Positions 58,928 to 64,000 of a stretch of DNA of 64,000 bases are shown one piece after another. Below the pieces are notes generated by a model. It saw nothing but the letters and a program-made list of their open reading frames with translations, made no database searches and was not told where the DNA came from. The stretch comes from Amycolatopsis marina (lineage in GTDB: Bacteria > Actinomycetota > Actinomycetes > Mycobacteriales > Pseudonocardiaceae), in NCBI RefSeq assembly GCF_900111885.1, contig NZ_FOKG01000001.1:62001-126000 (forward strand), in the 5' to 3' direction. Within the stretch, counting starts at the first letter, position 1, and each line of letters begins with the position of its first letter. Both the position numbers and the translations under genes were made by a program.

Positions 58928-60178
58928 TCAGGGGCAGCTGCCTTCGCCTTCCTGCGGCCTGCTGCACTTCGCGCGGCTCCACAGCTTGCTGAAGTTCTCG
59001 TTGAAACCGCGGCTCACCGTCGCGTTCTCCACCTTCGTCAGGATCTCGTCGTTGCTGCGCAGGGCGGCGCCGGAAAGGTTCTGTGAACCGCTGAACACGA
59101 TCGACCGGTTGGCGGTCTTGTTGTAGTGCCCCTTGTAGATCATGTACTTCGAGTGCAGGCTCACCTTGCGGCCGTCGATGTTGTCGGCGTCGTTGTCCAG
59201 GTAACGCTTGAGGGAGATGTTCGCCTTGCCCTTGAGTTTCCCGAGGTTCTTCGAGCCCATCGAGTCGTAGACCACCCGGACCTTGCAGCCGAGCCGGGCG
59301 ATCCTGGTGATCTCGTCGACAACCACGGAGCGAGTGTCCGCGATGTTCGCCTGGGCGACGTCCAGCGAACAGCCGGATTCGAACCTGTTGATGTACTTGA
59401 GGATCTGCGTGTAGATGTCGGTGCTGTGTTCCTGGGACCGGCCGCCCTTGGAATCCGCACGCGGTGACATGTACGTGGTCACCAGACTGGGTACGGATTT
59501 GTGGTAGCCACCGTTCTGGGCGTAGTTGTTGTCCTTGCGCTGGGCGAGCATCCGGTCGACGTGCTTGCGGTAGTAGCCGTAGAGGTCGGCGTCGCCACTC
59601 ATCAGGAGTGCGTGGTTGAACAGATTTCCCTGAGTCGTGGTCAGGTTGTGCGAGGAAACCACCACGACGTCCTTCAGCCCGCCGGTTTCGGAGAACATCC
59701 ACAACTTGTTGTGATTGATCGAGTGAGGGACGCCGCGGTTGGCGATACAGGCGGTGTTCTTGCCGCCCGGTCCACAGAAGACCAGCTTCGTGAACTTGGC
59801 CGATTTGAGCACCTTCATCGCGTTGTTGGCCGCGTTGTCATCCGCGCCACCGTCGATGGCGATCCGCACGCTGACCCCACGCTGCTGAGCCTCGACAAGC
59901 GCTTCCGCCACCGCCGGTCTGGTCCAGCTGTAGACGGAGAAGTTGATTTCCGAACCGGCAGGGGCGCCGTTGACCAGTTCGAGGAGCCGCTTCTCGATGC
60001 GATGGTCACGGTCACCGCGTTCGGATGGCTCATTGAAGATCGTCTCCATGGTGGCTGGAGCGGGTGCGGCGACGGACGCCGGAACGGCCGCCGCTCCTGG
60101 TGGAGTCAGCACCGCCAAGGCCACCCCCAGCGCCGCCGCAACAGAAACCGGTCGACGAAAGACCCGCAGAAGCCTCAT
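58928..60178 (-). CDS. Secreted phospholipase D-like (HKD) protein
   Basis: 416 residues from ATG 60178; a longer in-frame start at 60304 would run over a dispersed palindrome. Signal peptide VSVAAALGVALAVLTPPGAA. Two HKD-type motifs: SINHNKLWMF near residue 160 and LHSKYMIYKG near 345 with IVFSGSQNLSG after it. PLD-like proteins cleave phosphodiesters of phospholipids or nucleic acids. The Cys residues (SGCSLDV, LGCKVRV, KCSRPQEGEGSC) suggest disulfides outside the cell. Substrate unknown. Confidence 0.87.
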   Translation of the reverse strand: MRLLRVFRRPVSVAAALGVALAVLTPPGAAAVPASVAAPAPATMETIFNEPSERGDRDHRIEKRLLELVNGAPAGSEINFSVYSWTRPAVAEALVEAQQRGVSVRIAIDGGADDNAANNAMKVLKSAKFTKLVFCGPGGKNTACIANRGVPHSINHNKLWMFSETGGLKDVVVVSSHNLTTTQGNLFNHALLMSGDADLYGYYRKHVDRMLAQRKDNNYAQNGGYHKSVPSLVTTYMSPRADSKGGRSQEHSTDIYTQILKYINRFESGCSLDVAQANIADTRSVVVDEITRIARLGCKVRVVYDSMGSKNLGKLKGKANISLKRYLDNDADNIDGRKVSLHSKYMIYKGHYNKTANRSIVFSGSQNLSGAALRSNDEILTKVENATVSRGFNENFSKLWSRAKCSRPQEGEGSCP

Positions 60179-60282
60179 CGCTCTCCCTGCCCAGAACTTC
60201 CCGATGGCGGAAATGCCAGCCTCAAGGGGAGCACGAAGACGACAGCCGAACCAGTGGCCGAGGGCAACCAACCAAACGCCAA

Positions 60283-60300
60283 CACTTTCCCGGGAAAATG
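60283..60300. repeat. 18-bp palindrome copy, one base changed
   Basis: CACTTTCCCGGGAAAATG differs from the consensus by one base. It lies between the PLD-like gene start and the tRNA terminator. Confidence 0.85.
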
Positions 60301-60330
60301 CCACCAGCGACCGATCGGGGCTCGGGCATG

Positions 60331-60361
60331 AAAAAACCGCCCTGACCTGGGTCGGGGCGGT
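60331..60361 (-). terminator. Intrinsic terminator of the tRNA cluster
   Basis: On the minus strand ACCGCCC and GGGCGGT form a stem followed by TTTTTT, a classic Rho-independent terminator 12 bases past tRNA-Phe. Confidence 0.9.
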
Positions 60362-60372
60362 CTTACGGAAGG

Positions 60373-60446
60373 TGGCCAGGGCCGGGGTCGAACCGGCGAC
60401 CTTCCGCTTTTCAGGCGGACGCTCGTACCAACTGAGCTACCTGGCC
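60373..60446 (-). tRNA. tRNA-Phe(GAA)
   Basis: 74 nt, minus strand; acceptor GGCCAGG pairs with CCTGGCC, discriminator A. The anticodon loop CTGAAAA gives GAA. Last of three tRNAs in one transcript. Confidence 0.96.
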
Positions 60447-60476
60447 GGTAACGCCGGCTAGTAGCCGAACGTAAAG

Positions 60477-60550
60477 CGACCCTGACGGGACTCGAACCCG
60501 CGACCTTCGCCGTGACAGGGCGACGCGCTAACCAACTGCGCCACAGGGCC
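60477..60550 (-). tRNA. tRNA-Asp(GTC)
   Basis: 74 nt, minus strand; acceptor GGCCCTG with CAGGGTC (one G-U pair), discriminator G. The anticodon loop CTGTCAC gives GTC. Confidence 0.96.
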
Positions 60551-60564
60551 TTACTTGTACTGCG

Positions 60565-60637
60565 TACTCCCAACGGGATTCGAACCCGCGTTGCCGCCTT
60601 GAAAGGGCGGAGTCCTAGGCCGCTGGACGATGGGAGC
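60565..60637 (-). tRNA. tRNA-Glu(TTC)
   Basis: 73 nt, minus strand; acceptor GCTCCCA with TGGGAGT, discriminator A. The anticodon loop CTTTCAA gives TTC. First of the Glu-Asp-Phe cluster. Confidence 0.95.
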
Positions 60638-60778
60638 CCGGTCGGTTGCGGCGAACCGGACGACCGTGCTCTCAGGTCCCCCCGGGAGCGATTACAAGCA
60701 TAGGGCATCCGTCCACGCCCTTTACGACGGGGGCGCAAACCCGACTTGAAGCGCTTCTACCTGGGCATACTCCTTCAC

Positions 60779-61648
60779 ATGTTCCAGGATTTCACCCTTG
60801 AGCACATCGACGTCGGCGATGCGCAGCTCCGCGTCCGGTGGGGCGGCTCCGGCCCTGCGGTACTGCTCCTGCACGGCCATCCCCGGACACACACCACCTG
60901 GCACCGCGTCGCACCCCTGCTGACCTCGGACTTCACCGTCGTCTGCCCCGATCTGCGCGGCTATGGCCAGTCCTCGAAGCCCCCGACCACCGCCGACCAC
61001 TCGCCATACAGCAAGCGGGCGATGGCAGGGGACTGCGCGAACCTGATGAGTGCGCTCGGTCACACCGAGTTCGCCGTGGCCGGACACGACCGGGGCAGTT
61101 ACGTGGCCTTCCGGCTCGCACTGGACCACCCCGATCGGGTGCGTGCGCTCGCCGCACTCGACTGCGTGCCCATCGGCGAGGCACTGGCACGCTGCGATGC
61201 CCGCTTCGCCAAGGCCTGGTATCACTGGTTCTTCTTCGCCCAGGCCGAACACCCGGAGCGACTGATCACCGCCGATCCGGACCACTGGTACCGCACCGAC
61301 TCCAAGAACTCTCCGGATCGCCTCGGGACGGAGAACTTCGCCGACTTCCACCGTGCCATCCACAACCCGGACACCGTCAGCGCAATGCTCGAGGACTACC
61401 GCGCCGGACTCGGCGTCGACCGCGCCAACGACGACGCCGACAAGGCCGCCGGCCGGCGGATCACCTGCCCGGTGCTCGCGATGTGGTCCCTGCAGGACGA
61501 CCTCGGCGACCTCTACGACGACATCGGCGCGATCTGGCGCGACTGGGCCGACGACGTGCGGACGGCGACGATCGACTCCGGCCATCACATGGCCGAAGAG
61601 GCACCGGAATCGCTCGCGGACGAGCTACGCACCTTCTTCCGCGGCTGA
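60779..61648 (+). CDS. Alpha/beta hydrolase, haloacetate dehalogenase-like
   Basis: 289 residues from ATG 60779 (ATG 60746 also in frame). Alpha/beta-hydrolase motifs: LLLHGHPRTHTTWHRV with the oxyanion HG, and nucleophile elbow GHDRGSYVAFRLALDHP in which Asp takes the place of Ser, as in haloalkane/haloacetate dehalogenases. The halide-pocket pair His-Trp in WYHWFFFAQ and the catalytic His in SGHHMAEEAP agree with fluoroacetate dehalogenase. Hydrolytic dehalogenation of a 2-haloacid is therefore predicted; epoxide hydrolase is the alternative. It overlaps the convergent MerR gene by 24 bp. Confidence 0.83.
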   Translation: MFQDFTLEHIDVGDAQLRVRWGGSGPAVLLLHGHPRTHTTWHRVAPLLTSDFTVVCPDLRGYGQSSKPPTTADHSPYSKRAMAGDCANLMSALGHTEFAVAGHDRGSYVAFRLALDHPDRVRALAALDCVPIGEALARCDARFAKAWYHWFFFAQAEHPERLITADPDHWYRTDSKNSPDRLGTENFADFHRAIHNPDTVSAMLEDYRAGLGVDRANDDADKAAGRRITCPVLAMWSLQDDLGDLYDDIGAIWRDWADDVRTATIDSGHHMAEEAPESLADELRTFFRG

Positions 61649-62032
61649 CCGTCGCCCGGCCACCTCAGCGACGGCATCGCCGCGTACCGCTTCCAGATAC
61701 TCGGCGATGGCGTCCCTGTTGCGGGTCAGACACTCCACGCGGTCAGTCATCCGGTCACGTTCGTGCTCCAGCGTGGCGATCATCTCCGGAGTCGCGTCAG
61801 CGAAGTGGATCACCCTCGGCTTGTCGAGACACGGCAGGATCTGCCTGATGATCCGGGTCGGCAATCCGGCGTCGAGCAGGCCCCTGATTTGCAGGATCCG
61901 GTCCACCAGCTGTTCGTCATACTCCCGATAGCCGTTCGGCGCCCGGTTGGAGTTGATCAGCCCCTGCTCCTCGTAGTAGCGCAACAGCCTGCGGGACGTG
62001 CCGGTCCGAGCTGACAGCTCACCGATACGCAT
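61625..62032 (-). CDS. MerR-family regulator
   Basis: 135 residues from ATG 62032. HTH MRIGELSARTGTSRRLLRYY, followed by EEQGLINSNRAPNGYREYDE, then a dimerisation helix. No cysteine cluster of metal sensors (only two Cys), so a drug- or small-molecule-sensing type is more likely. It is divergent from an MFS gene, and the palindrome at 62061-62082 is the expected operator. Confidence 0.88.
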   Translation of the reverse strand: MRIGELSARTGTSRRLLRYYEEQGLINSNRAPNGYREYDEQLVDRILQIRGLLDAGLPTRIIRQILPCLDKPRVIHFADATPEMIATLEHERDRMTDRVECLTRNRDAIAEYLEAVRGDAVAEVAGRRSAAEEGA

Positions 62033-62057
62033 GTGCCCGGCCTCACTCTCCGCCGCG

Positions 62058-62088
62058 TTGACCTTCACATCTATGTGAGGGTTTGAGC
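62058..62088 (+). promoter_or_regulatory. MerR operator/promoter of the MFS gene
   Basis: TTGACC (62058-62063) as -35 box and the near-palindrome ACCTTCACAT-CT-ATGTGAGGGT (62061-62082, one mismatch) directly behind it. With the long spacer usual for MerR promoters the -10 would fall near 62083-62088, although that hexamer is weak. Confidence 0.6.
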
Positions 62089-62097
62089 ATATCCACC

Positions 62098-63318
62098 ATG
62101 CGAAACAACACCACACCGTTGCCGTCCGATTCCCCGGTCGATACGGAGAACGGGCAACTCCCTGTCCCGGCGCTGATGGCACTGGCCACGGCCGCCTTCA
62201 TCACCGTCCTCACCGAGGCGCTGCCGGCCGGCGTACTGTCCGCCATGAGTACCGACCTCCGCGTCAGCGAGTCCGCCACCGGACAACTGGTGACCGTATA
62301 TGCGATCGGCACCGCGATCGCGGCGATTCCGCTGTCCGCGGCCACCGCGAGCTGGCGGCGCAAGCGCGTGCTGCTCACCGGGGTCACCGGGTTCGCCGTC
62401 GCCAACACGATCACCGCGGTCTCGACCCACTTTCCGCTGACACTGGCGGCCCGGTTCGTCGCAGGCGTGGCCGCAGGCCTCGTCTGGGCACTGCTGGCCG
62501 GATACGCCCGTCGCATGGCACCCGTTCAGCTGCAGGGCAGGGCGATCGCGATCGTCATGGCCGGCATTCCCGTGGCACTGGCCCTTGGCGTGCCGGCGGG
62601 AACGTTCCTGGGCGGAGCCGTCGGCTGGCGGGTGACGTTCTCGGCGATGACCGTGCTGGCCTTCGTCCTGATCGTCTGGATGATCATGGTGGTCCCGGAC
62701 TATCCCGGGTACCGCCAGGACGACCGGCCATCGATTCCGCGAACCCTCACCATTCCCGGCGTCGCACCCGTTCTGTTCGTCACGCTGGTTTTCGTACTCG
62801 CCCACACGATCCTCTACACCTACATCGCCCCGTTCCTGGACAGGATCGGCATGGGCGGCGCGATCGACGTCGTACTGCTGCTCTTCGGCGCCGCCTCCAT
62901 GGTGAGCATCTGGATCGTGGGCGCCCACATCGACCGGCGGCTGCGAGTCCTCACCGTCGCCGGCACCCTCCTGTTCGCCGTCGCCGCCAGCACGCTGGCC
63001 GTACTGGCGGGCAACTCCCTGCTGGTCTACGTCGCGGTGACGCTGTGGGGGCTCGGCTTCGGCGGCGTGCCCACCCTCCTGCAGACCGCTGTCGGGGACG
63101 CGGGCGGCGCCGCGGCGGACACCGCACAGGCCATGCTCGTCACGCTGTGGAACGCGGCCATGGCGGGCGGCGGAATCGCGGGCGGCGTGCTCCTCGACCA
63201 CCTCGGCCCGGCCGCGTTCCCATGGAGCGTCCTGCTCCTGCTGATCCCGGTGCTGGTCGTGGTGATCACCGCCCGCGCGCACGGCTTCCCGCTCCGGCGC
63301 GGAGACACCCACTCATGA
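62098..63318 (+). CDS. MFS transporter (drug/arabinose efflux type)
   Basis: 406 residues from ATG 62098 (TTG 62083 also in frame). Twelve transmembrane segments; ALATAAFITVLTEALPAGVL and SATGQLVTVYAIGTAIAAIP are typical of the AraJ/sugar-efflux (DHA1-like) family. Loop 2-3 is SWRRKRVLLTGV. An efflux function under the divergent MerR protein is inferred. No ribosome site precedes ATG 62098, so a leaderless transcript is possible. Confidence 0.9.
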   Translation: MRNNTTPLPSDSPVDTENGQLPVPALMALATAAFITVLTEALPAGVLSAMSTDLRVSESATGQLVTVYAIGTAIAAIPLSAATASWRRKRVLLTGVTGFAVANTITAVSTHFPLTLAARFVAGVAAGLVWALLAGYARRMAPVQLQGRAIAIVMAGIPVALALGVPAGTFLGGAVGWRVTFSAMTVLAFVLIVWMIMVVPDYPGYRQDDRPSIPRTLTIPGVAPVLFVTLVFVLAHTILYTYIAPFLDRIGMGGAIDVVLLLFGAASMVSIWIVGAHIDRRLRVLTVAGTLLFAVAASTLAVLAGNSLLVYVAVTLWGLGFGGVPTLLQTAVGDAGGAAADTAQAMLVTLWNAAMAGGGIAGGVLLDHLGPAAFPWSVLLLLIPVLVVVITARAHGFPLRRGDTHS

Positions 63319-63525
63319 ACGCCTGGTCACCTCGTCCAGAGCCCGCAAGCGCTGCCGCAGTTCCTCCCGCCGCTCACCAGCCCCCAGGAAGGACCAGGGC
63401 ACGCTGGGCAGGAGCAATCGATTGCCCGAAACGGCGTATCGCAGTACCTTTTCTTGGTGCTGCCCAGGCGCGCGACCAGGGGGTGCGCACCTGGGCAGCT
63501 CCTGGTCAACCCAGCCGGGGAAGGT
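63313..63525 (-). pseudogene. Possible decayed gene end
   Basis: Minus-strand frame ending at TGA 63313-63315 reads VLRYAVSGNRLLLPSVPWSF, then LGAGERREELRQRLRALDEV, which looks like real protein. It has no start codon of its own for most of its length and is cut off upstream by TGA 63526. Probably the 3' remnant of a gene lost by frameshift or deletion. It overlaps the MFS stop by 6 bp. Confidence 0.4.
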
Positions 63526-63768
63526 TCAGCGTTGCACTGGTGGCTGACCTTGGTCGTCCGGCACAAGACCGAGCATGTCGAGCAGTTCGGCACAGTCCTC
63601 GACGCCATTCGCACCTCGAGCCACGGCCAGTCGTGCGCGGCGCACCTGGTCGTCGGAGACGCGACCGGCGTCCCCGGCGCTCGTCCGCTGGGCCGGCACT
63701 CCGCCGACCACTCCTTCGCCACCTTCGTGCCGCAGGAGGAACTGTCGAACTTCGAGAGACCCGCTCAT
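63526..63768 (-). CDS. Small actinobacterial protein, unknown function
   Basis: 80 residues from ATG 63768 with GGAGGAG five bases before it. The C-terminal part VRRARLAVARGANGVEDCAE followed by LLDMLGL is a pattern I recognise from small actinobacterial proteins, often near mobile elements, but I know no function. The start overlaps a stop (ATGA) of a short frame above it, so a longer operon may have existed. It ends directly before the decayed frame. Confidence 0.5.
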   Translation of the reverse strand: MSGSLEVRQFLLRHEGGEGVVGGVPAQRTSAGDAGRVSDDQVRRARLAVARGANGVEDCAELLDMLGLVPDDQGQPPVQR

Positions 63769-64000
63769 TGCTCCTCCATGCCCGTCGGAATCGCTTGGCC
63801 GCGAGGCTAGCGAGCACGCGAACCGACTCACAGCCCCCCGCAGAGTGAACCTCCCGGCACTCTACGTGTGCTTGAGCCGCCATCCGGGCATAGTTGAAGG
63901 TGAACGATCAGCAACGGGAACATGACAGATCACCAGGTTTTTTCCGCTCGCGGGGTCGCCTCGGCGCGCCAAATCATGTAACAATCAACGTGCTGACACA
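63769..64000. other. Window end without clear gene
   Basis: About 230 bp; short frames only. The last 60 bp contain AT-rich AAATCATGTAACAATCAACG, unlike the surroundings, possibly a promoter of a gene beyond the window. Confidence 0.35.

Overview
The window is chromosomal DNA of a high-GC actinobacterium. The best fit is a Pseudonocardiaceae member (Amycolatopsis, Prauserella or Saccharomonospora type). Reasons: frequent GTG starts, SARP/AfsR, WhiJ-like XRE/DUF397 and F420/deazaflavin genes, DUF222-HNH, dynamin-like GTPases, and mycobacteria-like modules that need no mycolate-specific gene. No rRNA, CRISPR array, transposase or integrase was seen. Five tRNA genes are present: Ser-GGA, Ser-CGA, Phe, Asp and Glu.

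Layout. 1-2.8 kb: two coupled secreted hydrolases (GH18, cut by the window edge, and a DUF1906 lysozyme-like protein). 3-7.2 kb: a two-domain acyl-CoA-reductase-like SDR, its TetR neighbour, a small membrane protein and a SIS-domain protein. 7.2-11.3 kb: tRNA-Ser, then a four-gene cassette of small helical proteins around a soluble multi-domain FtsK/EccC-like ATPase. 11.4-16.1 kb: a membrane protein, a secreted nuclease, a 121-bp inverted repeat and a TauD-type dioxygenase. 16.4-25.3 kb: an iniBAC-like operon (IniB-like protein plus two dynamin-like GTPases) divergent from an Hsp70/actin-fold protein and an IniR-like LuxR/STAND regulator. 25.4-29.6 kb: tRNA-Ser, stress proteins, tadA with its partner, an M20 amidohydrolase, tyrA and a triple palindrome. 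29.7-36.1 kb: FUSC exporter, SRPBCC and SGNH proteins, and a GbsR/MarR regulator divergent from an ABC exporter. 36.2-40.7 kb: an XRE/DUF397/zinc-finger regulatory cluster, DUF222-HNH, an F420-type LLM enzyme and a lipoprotein. 40.8-48.3 kb: an aldehyde dehydrogenase, a BCCT transporter paired with a periplasmic-type solute-binding lipoprotein, a TetR-controlled deazaflavin enzyme and symporter, and ohrR-ohr. 48.4-53.7 kb: GH75 chitosanase and NlpC/P60 proteins that share a C-terminal peptidoglycan-binding module with the proteins at the left edge, then an AfsR-like regulator. 54-64 kb: XRE/ImmA-IrrE pair, methyltransferase, PepSY membrane protein, a PPOX flavoprotein behind a sox-box-like promoter, a PLD-like protein, a tRNA cluster, a haloacetate-dehalogenase-like enzyme, MerR/MFS pair, and a decayed right end.

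Main themes are envelope biology (four secreted proteins with shared wall-binding modules, the ini-like membrane-stress locus, FUSC and ABC exporters) and redox or xenobiotic defence under local regulators whose operators are visible as palindromes. Two repeat families run through the window: the 18-bp palindrome CACTTTCCCGGGAAAGTG (six copies) and a 28-bp element (three copies). The most promising undescribed systems are the FtsK/small-helical-protein cassette, the Hsp70-containing ini locus and the solute-binding-protein/BCCT pair. All functional calls rest on reading motifs and context; no database search was run.
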